Of a DNA stretch of 32,379 nt, positions 1 through 7,490 are shown piece by piece. Below the pieces are notes generated by a model. That model was not told where the DNA came from. It did not search any database and saw nothing but the letters and a program-made list of their open reading frames with translations. The position numbers were made by a program, and so were the translations under genes. Position 1 is the first letter of the stretch, and each line of letters begins with the position of its first letter. Origin of the DNA: Methanobacterium sp. (lineage in GTDB: Archaea > Methanobacteriota > Methanobacteria > Methanobacteriales > Methanobacteriaceae). Where the stretch lies: contig JADFDH010000009.1 in assembly GCA_018263005.1 (NCBI GenBank), positions 1 to 32,379 of the forward strand, given 5' to 3'.

Positions 1-195
1 GACCCACTATACGACACCACCACCGGAATATGGACCCTACCCAACCTACCAAGCGGAGAAGAATACCAACTCATCATCTACGGACAAGTAAACAAATACG
101 GAACCTTCACCAACACCGCACACATCAAAGAACAAACCGAATGCGACCCAGACTGGACCAACAACAGCAGCACCGTAACCTTTGATGTTTTATAA
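1..195 (+). CDS. DUF11 surface protein, 3' end only
   Basis: An open frame runs from the first base of the window to a TAA at 193-195, giving the last 64 residues of a protein whose start lies outside. The sequence has the pattern of the DUF11 modules in the next gene: a TGIWTLP motif like the TGIWTIP there, then a beta-rich stretch ending in TVTFDVL. DUF11 domains are Ig-like beta-sandwiches that build long extracellular stalks in methanogen adhesin-like proteins. There is no C-terminal membrane anchor, as in the following gene. Codons here are rich in ACC and AAC, matching the repeated DUF11 segments downstream and unlike the AT-rich codons of most neighbours. The function is inferred only from the module type. 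Confidence 0.8.
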   Translation, partial: DPLYDTTTGIWTLPNLPSGEEYQLIIYGQVNKYGTFTNTAHIKEQTECDPDWTNNSSTVTFDVL

Positions 196-213
196 AGAAT
201 TGAGAAAAATTAT

Positions 214-252
214 TAACCCCTTTAGGGGGTTATAAATTTTATTTTTTTTAGA
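214..252 (+). terminator. Intrinsic-type terminator after the DUF11 gene
   Basis: TAACCCC at 214-220 pairs perfectly with GGGGTTA at 226-232 across a 5-nt loop, and a T-rich tract follows to about 252. It sits 19 nt after the stop codon of the upstream gene. Confidence 0.7.
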
Positions 253-380
253 ATTTTATGAAGTATATTTTTAATCAAAATTTACTTGAAATAAAATATT
301 TGGAGAATGTGAATTTTTTTTACTTTACTGTAAAGTGAAGGTATTTACTTCATATTTTGTGATTATTTATATTCTAAATT

Positions 381-396
381 TGTGAGATATTTCACA
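381..396. promoter_or_regulatory. CRP-like palindrome upstream of the thioester adhesin
   Basis: TGTGA-N6-TCACA with spacer GATATT. The centre is about 35 bp upstream of the centre of a TATAAATA element at 420-427, which would place transcription start near 450. It is one of five sites of this pattern in the window. The rest of the 196-529 spacer is AT-rich. It also carries a 7-bp inverted repeat, ACTTTAC-T-GTAAAGT, at 322-336. No gene was seen in it. Confidence 0.6.
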
Positions 397-519
397 TAGC
401 CCTTTTTTTAGTCCATAACTATAAATACTAATTCACACTAATTGTTATCCAATGTGATATTTATGAATATTATAATATTTTTTTGTGATTTTGGGGCAAA
501 AAATTACAAATTTTTGTGA

Positions 520-567
520 AGTAGAGGTGATGAAAATTAAAAAAGTAGAGGTGATGAAAATTAAAAT
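520..567 (+). repeat. Tandem 24-bp duplication of RBS and start codon
   Basis: Two adjacent 24-bp copies, 520-543 and 544-567, differ only in the last base. Each carries AGAGGTGATG, that is a ribosome binding site overlapping an in-frame ATG (530 and 554), followed by codons for Lys-Ile-Lys. The duplication lengthens the signal-peptide n-region by eight residues if the first ATG is used. Confidence 0.85.
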
Positions 568-3157
568 TGATAACAAACATTTGCTGCTTGTTTTATTTTT
601 ATTTGTTTTTATTTTCGCCATTTGCGGAGCTACTGCGGCAGCAACGAGCGATACGAGTACTAAATACATAAAACATGTTAATAATCAGGATAAACATGTT
701 GTTTTAGATAATGATGAATATATGTCTAATATATCTGAATTGAGTAATGATAAAGTTAGATTGAATGATAAAATAGAGATCCAGTCTAAAAAAATAAAAA
801 ATGACACTGGTTCATCTTATAGTGGCAGTGACCCAATTATCAGCGGTACTGTTACTATTAATGAATTTGGGCATATCAGACCATTGCCTAATGCTACCAT
901 AACCGTGGTTAATGATGGGCGTACTTTGGCCATGACCACCACCGATGCTAATGGAAATTATACTGTTACATTCTTCAGTGCAGCTACCCAGTTCAGTGTA
1001 ACTGCCAGTTATATGGGATGTACTTCCATAACTAATACGGTGAATGTTACTAAAGCACCAGATCCTGATCCTAACTACTATGGAACGTCTAACTTCCAAT
1101 TAACACCTTTAACTGCTGATGTTGATAAAACAGTTTCTGGTAAAAACGTCTATTTACAGGGGCAGAGTAAAAGTGTTTTTGCAGGTACCATCCAGGTTTT
1201 AGTACAAAATTCACCTTACCTTTCTTACTGTATCGACTTATTCACACCAATAACAACATCAGACTTTTTAAGGGTTAACGGTCCTTTACCAGGGACTGCT
1301 GGTGATTTACCATCTGGTGTTGATTGGGGTAAAGTTAATTACATCATTAAAAACTATCAACCTACTAGTGCTTCGGAAGCCGCGGCGATACAGTGTGCCA
1401 TATGGTACTTCACATCTGCAGTGTACGGCCCTTATGATCAATATCATCCCAGTGAAAAATATCAATTCTTAACCGCTCCTTACGACGGCAGAGTAGGAAC
1501 CAGTGATTATTCCGTACGAACCAGAGCTTACCAAATTATAAATGCAGCTCAATCCATGCTATATCCTACATCTGTAACTGTAACACCAGAGACCATCAGG
1601 ATACCATACGATGGATCGGCGACTGTTACTGCTACTGTTCTGGATAATAATGGCAATCCTTTACCAGATATTCAAGTTGAATTCACCAGTACTGGTGGAA
1701 CCTTAACTATACCTTCACCAAAAACAGATGCAAACGGACAGATCATAGCAATATTATCAGGCGTTCCATCCAACACTAGTGTGACTGTTACCGCATCTGT
1801 AAGTGGAAATTACGGAAATCTTCTCTATGATAATCAGTATGCCACCACCCGTAAACAGAACCTTGTCGCGCTTAACCTTTTACCCTCAATTGTATCCGAT
1901 ATATCTATAGTTAACTCAGATCCCACGGCCAATGTTACCTTGAGTAAATCAGCTAATACACCGGTTAACGTTAATGATACAGTTACTTTCACCATAACCG
2001 CCACCAACAACGGACCAAGCACAGCTACCGGTTTAATGATCAGTGATGTTGCACCAGCAGAGCTGAGTAACGTGGTTTACACACCATCTGCAGGCACTAC
2101 CTATTATAATGGAATATGGACCATACCATCACTTAACAATGGATCCAGCGCCACCTTAACTATAACTGGAATAGCCACCTCAACCATGGCTGGAAAAACA
2201 ATCACCAACACCGCAACCAGAATTGCTCAAAATGAATATAACTCAGAGCCCAGCACAGCTACAGCCAGTGTTTACACTAAAAAGGCCGAAGTAGAAGTGG
2301 ACATGGTTTTACTTAACTTCACTCATCCTGGACAGCCAGTTCAACTAAACGACGCCATAGAATACTGGACCACCGTATCAAACAACGGACCAGACACAGC
2401 CACCGGAATACAAGTATACCAAAACTACCCCACCTGGCTAAAATGCCTGTACTACTGGGTATCCTGGGACAACGGAACCACCTGGAACGAAACAGACCCA
2501 TCATATGACCCATTAACAGGTTATTGGACCATCCCCTCTTTACCTGCAGGGACAGAAAACAATGCCATGTTAGTTGTTTACGCCATAATAAACCAAACTG
2601 GTGTGGTTTCTAACGATGTTATTAAAACCTCTCAAAATGAATATGACCCTACTGAACCTGATTTCACCATAATACAGTTTGAAGTCAATTCTGGAGAACA
2701 ACCAGAAATCATCCACCCCGACCACTCTGGGGTTGATCCAAGTAAAGTAGCTGATGTTGATCTGGACATGACCTATATGAACTTCACTCATCCTGGACAG
2801 CCAGTTCAACTAAACGACGCCATAGAATACTGGACCACCGTATCAAACAACGGACCAGACACAGCCACCGGAATACAAGTATACCAAAACTACCCCACCT
2901 GGCTAAAATGCCTGTACTACTGGGTATCCTGGGACAACGGAACCACCTGGAACGAAACAGACCCATCATACGATCCTAACACAGGAATATGGACTATTCC
3001 ATCCTTAGCTACTGGAGCATCAAACAATGCAATCCTGGTAACATATGCTATAATTAACCAAACTGGAATAGTATCCAATGACGCCATCAAAATTAAGCAA
3101 AACGAATCAGACCCAACAGAACCAGATTACGATATCGTACGTTTTACTGTGGCTTAA
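554..3157 (+). CDS. Secreted thioester-domain adhesin with Ig-like and DUF11 domains
   Basis: A predicted extracellular protein of 867 residues from ATG 554. Residues 1-30 form a signal peptide (charged MKIKIDNK, long hydrophobic run, Ala-rich end). Around 97-170 is a carboxypeptidase-regulatory-like domain. Residues about 178-330 resemble thioester (TED/TQXA) domains, with Cys226 in a YCID motif and Gln280 in an IQCAIW motif, the two residues that form the Cys-Gln thioester in that family. An invasin-type Ig-like domain follows (about 335-420), then three DUF11 modules to the end. No C-terminal anchor is visible. TED adhesins of Gram-positive bacteria bind target amines covalently, so a similar role in attachment is inferred here. 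The start is ambiguous: a 24-bp tandem duplication repeats GAGGTGATG, so ATG 530 is in frame and equally plausible. A CRP-like box and TATA element lie upstream. Confidence 0.85.
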   Translation: MKIKIDNKHLLLVLFLFVFIFAICGATAAATSDTSTKYIKHVNNQDKHVVLDNDEYMSNISELSNDKVRLNDKIEIQSKKIKNDTGSSYSGSDPIISGTVTINEFGHIRPLPNATITVVNDGRTLAMTTTDANGNYTVTFFSAATQFSVTASYMGCTSITNTVNVTKAPDPDPNYYGTSNFQLTPLTADVDKTVSGKNVYLQGQSKSVFAGTIQVLVQNSPYLSYCIDLFTPITTSDFLRVNGPLPGTAGDLPSGVDWGKVNYIIKNYQPTSASEAAAIQCAIWYFTSAVYGPYDQYHPSEKYQFLTAPYDGRVGTSDYSVRTRAYQIINAAQSMLYPTSVTVTPETIRIPYDGSATVTATVLDNNGNPLPDIQVEFTSTGGTLTIPSPKTDANGQIIAILSGVPSNTSVTVTASVSGNYGNLLYDNQYATTRKQNLVALNLLPSIVSDISIVNSDPTANVTLSKSANTPVNVNDTVTFTITATNNGPSTATGLMISDVAPAELSNVVYTPSAGTTYYNGIWTIPSLNNGSSATLTITGIATSTMAGKTITNTATRIAQNEYNSEPSTATASVYTKKAEVEVDMVLLNFTHPGQPVQLNDAIEYWTTVSNNGPDTATGIQVYQNYPTWLKCLYYWVSWDNGTTWNETDPSYDPLTGYWTIPSLPAGTENNAMLVVYAIINQTGVVSNDVIKTSQNEYDPTEPDFTIIQFEVNSGEQPEIIHPDHSGVDPSKVADVDLDMTYMNFTHPGQPVQLNDAIEYWTTVSNNGPDTATGIQVYQNYPTWLKCLYYWVSWDNGTTWNETDPSYDPNTGIWTIPSLATGASNNAILVTYAIINQTGIVSNDAIKIKQNESDPTEPDYDIVRFTVA
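2315..2505 (+). repeat. 191-bp perfect direct repeat, copy 1
   Basis: Identical base for base to 2780-2970 by manual comparison. It encodes the core of a DUF11 module, from NFTHPGQPVQ to the DPS of the Asp-Pro-Ser-Tyr motif. Codons are strongly biased to C-ending forms compared with the N-terminal half of the same gene. Confidence 0.9.
2780..2970 (+). repeat. 191-bp perfect direct repeat, copy 2
   Basis: Second copy of the repeat at 2315-2505, offset by 465 bp (155 codons) and therefore in frame. The sequences on both sides of the two copies have diverged, which suggests recent gene conversion or a recent in-frame duplication. Confidence 0.9.
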
Positions 3158-3278
3158 ATAATCAATTAAGATATTAAACAAAAAATCACTATAAATGAAA
3201 TCTTATCCTTTAAAAATATATTATACATAATAATGGATAGGATTTCAAATTTAATATTTTTTAGAAAAACCATCTTTA

Positions 3279-3294
3279 TGTGATGTTTTTCACA
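3279..3294. promoter_or_regulatory. CRP-like palindrome upstream of the lasso precursor
   Basis: TGTGA-N6-TCACA with spacer TGTTTT. The centre is about 27 bp upstream of the centre of a TTTATAAA box at 3310-3317, which suits a transcription start near 3340 and the precursor start at 3347 or 3359. Confidence 0.65.
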
Positions 3295-3309
3295 GATGAA
3301 ATGGATATA

Positions 3310-3317
3310 TTTATAAA
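3310..3317 (+). promoter_or_regulatory. TATA box of the lasso precursor gene
   Basis: TTTATAAA with an A-rich flank, 42 bp upstream of ATG 3359. The spacing fits an archaeal promoter with a short leader that carries the GGTGA ribosome binding site at 3352-3356. Confidence 0.55.
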
Positions 3318-3358
3318 GAGAAAACTTAAACCATTATTATAAAAAAATGAGGGTGAAA

Positions 3359-3481
3359 ATGAAGAAAAAATATATTAAACCTGAAATAGAAAAATTCGGG
3401 GATGTCACTGATATTACTAAAGCTGCAGGACCGGCATGTCCTAAAGATCATCCATTGAACGCGGGATCAAGGGTTTGTTGA
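3359..3481 (+). CDS. Lasso peptide precursor (LasA-type), BI-32169-like core
   Basis: A 40-residue peptide. The leader, residues 1-21, contains YIKPEIEKFGDVTDITK, which matches the lasso leader consensus YxxPxLxxxGxxxxxTx at Tyr5, Pro8, Ile10, Gly14 and Thr20. Thr20 is then the usual penultimate leader residue, and cleavage after Lys21 gives the core AAGPACPKDHPLNAGSRVC. Predicted modifications are an isopeptide bond between the Ala1 amine and the Asp9 side chain (nine-residue ring) and a Cys6-Cys19 disulfide. The length and positions of Cys6, Pro7, Asp9, Pro11 and Cys19 match BI-32169 as I remember it (GLPWGCPSDIPGWNTPWAC). A Gly3-Asp9 seven-residue ring is possible but would put Thr at -4. 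The start at 3359 is preceded by GGTGA; ATG 3347 is in frame and would add MRVK. The 3' 34 bases lie antisense to the end of the cyclase gene. Confidence 0.87.
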   Translation: MKKKYIKPEIEKFGDVTDITKAAGPACPKDHPLNAGSRVC

Positions 3482-5328
3482 TTATTTAACCAACAATATA
3501 TACTGATAACTTGCCATAACTGAGGACAGGTTATTATCTTATTTTTATTTATTAAATCATAATTAGTTCTTATTTTATCTAAATCCACATATTTGTCTAT
3601 TGTCTGAAATTCTTCGTATAATATTTTTTCTATCAATGTTTTCTCGAATAATAGTAGATTTCTGCTGAATATGGGGGATAAATCAGATTTTTCTTTACGC
3701 CATTGCACCTTCTCAGGCAGTATATTGGTCATTGCTCTGCGTAATATTATCCTATCCCATCCATTCTGTAGTTTTTGTTCAGGTGGTAAGGCTAGGCAAA
3801 ATTCAATTAATCTCTTATCAAAGAATGGATATCTGGTTTCAATTGAAAAAGCTGCTGATGCTTTATCATGTAATTCTAATGCACTTTGTAGTAAACCGGT
3901 TTTAAGAAAAAAATAATGCAAATATTTAGAATTATGGTAACCGTACTCTTCTCTATCCATTTCTTTGAGCCGGGCATAAATACCCCTTTTTTCTGCAAAA
4001 TCTTTATTTATAATTCCACGATGTTTCCAGGTTTCTTCTTTACCTAAAATTGCTTTTAAACTGTTGATCTGATTATGAATTAGCGGAAGAAGAGCATTCA
4101 TTAATAGTTTACTGGGGCTAATCTTGAAGATTTTGGAAACTTCTGTAACTTCTTTAATTAGTCTATGGTATCTGAATTTCAGAAAATATTCCATTAAAAA
4201 TCCAGCACCATGTTTATGTAAGGTCGTATCACCGTCAAATCCGCTTAATATTACTCTCACATGTTTTTGTGCTTCAGCATATACTGACCAGGTTAAAAAG
4301 AGGTTTGGTCCGAAAAATGGTTCTTCCTCATACCACATGACATTATTAAAATCCTTTAAGGGACTTATTTCATCTGCTAATATGAAATAATGTTTTAAAT
4401 CATTCTTTGACAGTATTGAATTTATGTATTCACGTTCATCTGATTCGGGGACCTGATCAAATATATTTGAAAAAGTATAAAATGGTTCATCTTTTATTAA
4501 TCTTTTAGCGGTGCATACTATGGATGATGAGTCCATACCCCCACTTAACATTGAACCAACGGGTAAATAGCTTCTTAAACGGCATTTAACTGCTTCTGTG
4601 AATATTTCCAGGAATTTATTTTTATATTCCTCATCTGATTCTAGTTTTATTTCTTTTTCTGGATCCAGTTTCCAGTATCGTTTTAATTCATGATCTTCTT
4701 CTTTAATGATTAAATAATGGGCTGCTGGCAGTCGGTATATTTCTTTATAAAATGTGCTTTGGCGGTCTTCAAAATAAGCTGTTAAAAAATTGGCTATTTG
4801 ATCTTCATTTATTTCATTAATACCCAGGATACATGATATGGCTTTTATTTCTGATGAAAAAATGAAATCTTCATGATTTAAATGATAATAAAATGGTTTG
4901 ACTCCCATATGATCTCGGGCGCAGAATACCTCATCTTTTTCTCCATCCCATATGGTGAATGCGAAATCTCCTATTAGTTTTCCTGGACATTTTTCTCCCC
5001 ATTTTTGATAAGATCTTAATATTATTTCGCTATCCGGAATAGATTGAGCTTTCTTTGTTATTTTCAGAGCTTCAATTAATTCCTCTCTATTATCGATTCT
5101 GGCATCGGCAGTTATTGCTAAATCATGCTTTTTCCAGTGAAAGGGAAGATCTTCATATTTAGATTCGGGAGTTGTCATTAACATGCATTGACCTAGGCCT
5201 ATTTTTCCTTCGGCCCAGTACTGACGTTTATCAGGGCCCCTGTGAGCTGTTATGTCATTCATTTTTTTTAATGAATGGGGTTGGATTTCTTGGCCTATCC
5301 TTGATATTATCCCGTTAATACCGCTCAT
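3448..5328 (-). CDS. Lasso cyclase (asparagine synthetase-like, C protein)
   Basis: A 626-residue protein of the asparagine synthetase B fold, expected to adenylate the core Asp and close the macrolactam. The N-terminal amidotransferase-like domain (about 1-200) keeps the HRGPD motif (29-33), but the catalytic Cys2 of glutamine-dependent enzymes is Ser2, so glutamine hydrolysis is unlikely. The synthetase domain has the PP-loop SGGMDS at 262-267 for ATP binding, followed by the usual alpha-helical region. Context separates it from true AsnB: its start overlaps the kinase-like gene by 4 nt (ATGA), and its 3' end overlaps the lasso precursor on the other strand by 34 bp. Family knowledge says lasso cyclases derive from AsnB. 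Substrate assignment to the adjacent precursor is inference. Confidence 0.88.
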   Translation of the reverse strand: MSGINGIISRIGQEIQPHSLKKMNDITAHRGPDKRQYWAEGKIGLGQCMLMTTPESKYEDLPFHWKKHDLAITADARIDNREELIEALKITKKAQSIPDSEIILRSYQKWGEKCPGKLIGDFAFTIWDGEKDEVFCARDHMGVKPFYYHLNHEDFIFSSEIKAISCILGINEINEDQIANFLTAYFEDRQSTFYKEIYRLPAAHYLIIKEEDHELKRYWKLDPEKEIKLESDEEYKNKFLEIFTEAVKCRLRSYLPVGSMLSGGMDSSSIVCTAKRLIKDEPFYTFSNIFDQVPESDEREYINSILSKNDLKHYFILADEISPLKDFNNVMWYEEEPFFGPNLFLTWSVYAEAQKHVRVILSGFDGDTTLHKHGAGFLMEYFLKFRYHRLIKEVTEVSKIFKISPSKLLMNALLPLIHNQINSLKAILGKEETWKHRGIINKDFAEKRGIYARLKEMDREEYGYHNSKYLHYFFLKTGLLQSALELHDKASAAFSIETRYPFFDKRLIEFCLALPPEQKLQNGWDRIILRRAMTNILPEKVQWRKEKSDLSPIFSRNLLLFEKTLIEKILYEEFQTIDKYVDLDKIRTNYDLINKNKIITCPQLWQVISIYCWLNNQQTLDPAFNG

Positions 5329-6212
5329 TTTTTTTCTTCCTTTATGATGATATCCGCTAGATTATCCAGATTCTCCAGATCTTTACCTGTGCTCAATAGT
5401 TTAATGGGAACTTTTTCAATTATTTTATGGCACTGCCTGAAATTATCTAATTTTTCCTGTTTATTAAAAAGCCTGATTAAAAAGGAATTAGCTATTAAAG
5501 CTAAAAAGGCTTCATGGCCATTATATGTTTCTAAATTTATCTCATCTTCATTTTTAAGGATGTATATAGATTTTAATCTTAATGTTTTTTTATTGGTCCA
5601 ATCTTTTATTTGATAGAATTTTTTTATGGGATTTTCATAGAAAATTTTACCAATATGTTCCTCTTCTTTTAATAATTCAGTGACATCATAACGTAATTTT
5701 ATTACCGGAGTACCGGGATTTACTGTAGGATATTCTCTACGGGTTAGATTGACCGATAAAATATCATCCGATACCATAGGATGTCCTTTTCTTTGCAGGA
5801 TCATGGCTGTTGTGGATTTGCCAAAACCCGTATCACCCATAAATGCTACAGCTTCGCCGTTCATTTCCACCGCACTAGCGTGTAATATCACTTTTTTACG
5901 CTGATGAAGCAGTACTGCCAGAGCAGGGCCTAAAATGAAAGGTAAAATTATGTCAATTTTTTGATTTTTTTCTGGATTTATTAAAATCTCAGTTCCATCT
6001 TTTATTTTTATTGAACCAATATCCTTCCAAAAAAGGAATACTGCGTTTTCTGTTACTCTGAAATTTATTCCTTCTTTTAGAGCTTCATCTTTAAACGGGT
6101 CAAAATCTGATAATCTTATTTCAGCATCATAGCTTGTGGATTGAACCAGGCTTAACTGTGATAGTTTAATCTCAGATTGAATATTTATCCCGTGTAGTAA
6201 ATAGTGGTACAT
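5325..6212 (-). CDS. HPr kinase-like ATPase of the lasso locus (K protein)
   Basis: A 295-residue protein resembling the HPr kinase/phosphorylase-like ATPases common in lasso clusters. It has the HASAV motif at 111-115, a Walker A loop GDTGFGKST from 127 (Gly126-Thr134 region) and an SDD acidic segment at 148-150. In paeninodin-type clusters such kinases phosphorylate the C-terminal Ser of the precursor. Here the precursor ends in Cys and its core has only Ser16, so the substrate is unclear. The gene is first in a two-gene operon, overlapping the cyclase start by 4 nt. Its promoter region is shared with the divergent secreted-protein gene and holds a CRP-like palindrome at 6317-6332. No transmembrane segment is visible. 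Alternative roles, such as phosphorylating another partner, cannot be excluded. Confidence 0.8.
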   Translation of the reverse strand: MYHYLLHGINIQSEIKLSQLSLVQSTSYDAEIRLSDFDPFKDEALKEGINFRVTENAVFLFWKDIGSIKIKDGTEILINPEKNQKIDIILPFILGPALAVLLHQRKKVILHASAVEMNGEAVAFMGDTGFGKSTTAMILQRKGHPMVSDDILSVNLTRREYPTVNPGTPVIKLRYDVTELLKEEEHIGKIFYENPIKKFYQIKDWTNKKTLRLKSIYILKNEDEINLETYNGHEAFLALIANSFLIRLFNKQEKLDNFRQCHKIIEKVPIKLLSTGKDLENLDNLADIIIKEEKK

Positions 6213-6316
6213 TTATTTTTCACTGCCCCCGGTTAAGATTAAGAATATTATATTATTTTATGCTTTAATAGGATGCTTGATTTTATATTACTTATAAATA
6301 TATTTTTATTAAATAG

Positions 6317-6332
6317 TGTGATTATTTTCACT
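6317..6332. promoter_or_regulatory. CRP-like palindrome between divergent lasso-locus promoters
   Basis: TGTGA-N6-TCACT with spacer TTATTT. It lies between a leftward TATA-like element (TATAAATAT near 6292-6300, for the kinase-cyclase operon) and a rightward one (TTATAAT near 6348-6355, for the secreted protein), about 27-28 bp from the centre of each. One bound regulator could affect both directions. Confidence 0.6.
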
Positions 6333-6406
6333 AAATAATTTTTAAATTATTATAATGTGTGATATTATATTATGTTTTAAGAAGACAATGATAAGGAGGT
6401 TTATAA

Positions 6407-7021
6407 ATGCGAAAAACTTTTACTTTATTTTTACTCCCTTTTTTAACTGCAATCATATTAGCCGGTACTGTATCAGCATGCTTATCCGCCAGTACCAGTA
6501 CAGATAGATATTACACAGATATTAATGGAAATACAATAACAACCGCTAATATTGGAGATAATATCTATGGTGTTGTGAATGTGGTGAACTATGATTCAGT
6601 GAGCACAGCCGGCCTAGTAGAAAGAGGTGTTACTAACCCTGCCCTAACATATATGAACTCCTATTCTACCAGTCAGGATAATGGAAATACTTGGAATGAT
6701 AATGATGGTTCTTTTGACTTTGCAAATAATGCATGGGAATATGGAGATATGCAATTAGGCGATTCTTACCTTTTAAGAGAACTATTCCAGGTTAATGGAC
6801 CAGAACCTATTGACTTAACCATTACTGATGGTGAAATGCCTCTTCAATTTTCAGCGAATGCTGAAAGCACCTTAATAAGTCCTTTAAAAGTTAATTCATA
6901 TTCCACTAAAACAAGGAAACTTCATACAACAACAAAAAAAGCTCCAGCAAAACTCACTGCTTTAAATTCTGCCAATTTAAACCCCACCTATTACGCTGCT
7001 TTATTAAGAATGAATAAATAA
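6407..7021 (+). CDS. Small secreted protein inside the lasso locus
   Basis: A 204-residue protein not recognised as a named family. Residues 1-24 form a signal peptide ending TVSA, followed by Cys25. VSAC is compatible with a lipobox, so either a lipoprotein or ordinary cleavage is possible. Residues about 80-135 contain a stretch with the pattern DNGNTWNDNDGSFDF, which resembles the DNGTTWNETDPSYDP segment of the DUF11 repeats in the large adhesin upstream. The C-terminus is Thr, Lys and Ala rich with no membrane anchor. The ribosome binding site AAGGAGGT is strong. The gene sits between the kinase-cyclase operon and the B2-B1 operon on the opposite strand and shares a CRP-like box with the former. 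A role in lasso export, immunity or surface display is possible, but nothing in the sequence proves it. Confidence 0.75.
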   Translation: MRKTFTLFLLPFLTAIILAGTVSACLSASTSTDRYYTDINGNTITTANIGDNIYGVVNVVNYDSVSTAGLVERGVTNPALTYMNSYSTSQDNGNTWNDNDGSFDFANNAWEYGDMQLGDSYLLRELFQVNGPEPIDLTITDGEMPLQFSANAESTLISPLKVNSYSTKTRKLHTTTKKAPAKLTALNSANLNPTYYAALLRMNK

Positions 7022-7065
7022 CAAAACCTCCCTCCCCATATATTCTTAAATAAAGCCAATTTATC

Positions 7066-7081
7066 TTTTTTTTTTTTTTTT
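7066..7081 (+). terminator. T16 terminator tract
   Basis: Sixteen consecutive T residues follow the secreted-protein gene and run into the stop codon of the convergent B2 gene at 7080-7082. U-tracts act as terminators in archaea. No clear hairpin precedes it. Confidence 0.55.
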
Positions 7082-7490
7082 ATTGTTTCAAATCTAAGAT
7101 AGGAATATATTCTTTCTCTGATTCGCCGATAACCACTTCACCAGCATATTCTAACCAGGCGTGTGCTTCGAATTCTCCTTCAAATGATTTTCCCACCCCT
7201 ATCTTAATCATACTGGGATAACCATGTTTTGAAAGGACAGAATATCCGGTTAAGGCGTTGGTAAGGCAGGTTGAACATGGGATATGGTGGCTGGTCATTT
7301 TCACAGCCCATACTAATTTAGAAACAGGAATATTGCTTTTAATTGGATTTACAGCCGATAATGATTTCTGTATCCTGGAAAAGGGCATAATCCATAACAT
7401 CAGTCTAAATTTAACCATAACCAGTAAGGTATTTAGAATTAATTTTTTATCATTCCCGGATAATCTTATAAAATTGTTTATTACGGTCAT
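7080..7490 (-). CDS. Lasso leader peptidase (B2 protein, transglutaminase-like)
   Basis: A 136-residue protein that should cut the leader from the precursor. It matches the lasso B2 pattern: Cys75 in a CLTNAL motif followed about 35 residues later by His110 in AHAWLE, the Cys and His of the transglutaminase-like catalytic triad. The third residue is not obvious. A second Cys (Cys72) lies close by. The length is normal for stand-alone B2 proteins. Its start overlaps the stop of the B1 gene by 4 nt (ATGA), so the pair is translationally coupled. Split B1 and B2 proteins are typical of Gram-positive lasso clusters. The operon is separated from cyclase and precursor by an opposite-strand gene, and no CRP-like box was found upstream of it. 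Confidence 0.85.
   Translation of the reverse strand: MTVINNFIRLSGNDKKLILNTLLVMVKFRLMLWIMPFSRIQKSLSAVNPIKSNIPVSKLVWAVKMTSHHIPCSTCLTNALTGYSVLSKHGYPSMIKIGVGKSFEGEFEAHAWLEYAGEVVIGESEKEYIPILDLKQ

Noticed and set aside
3428..3448. Alternative lasso ring from Gly at core position 3 to Asp (seven residues)
   Set aside because: It would put the conserved leader Thr at -4 instead of -2 and break the match to the BI-32169 spacing. Kept only as a minor alternative.
3448..5328. Housekeeping asparagine synthetase (asnB)
   Set aside because: Cys2 is replaced by Ser, and the gene is coupled to a kinase-like gene and overlaps a lasso precursor, with B1 and B2 nearby. Lasso cyclase explains all of this better.
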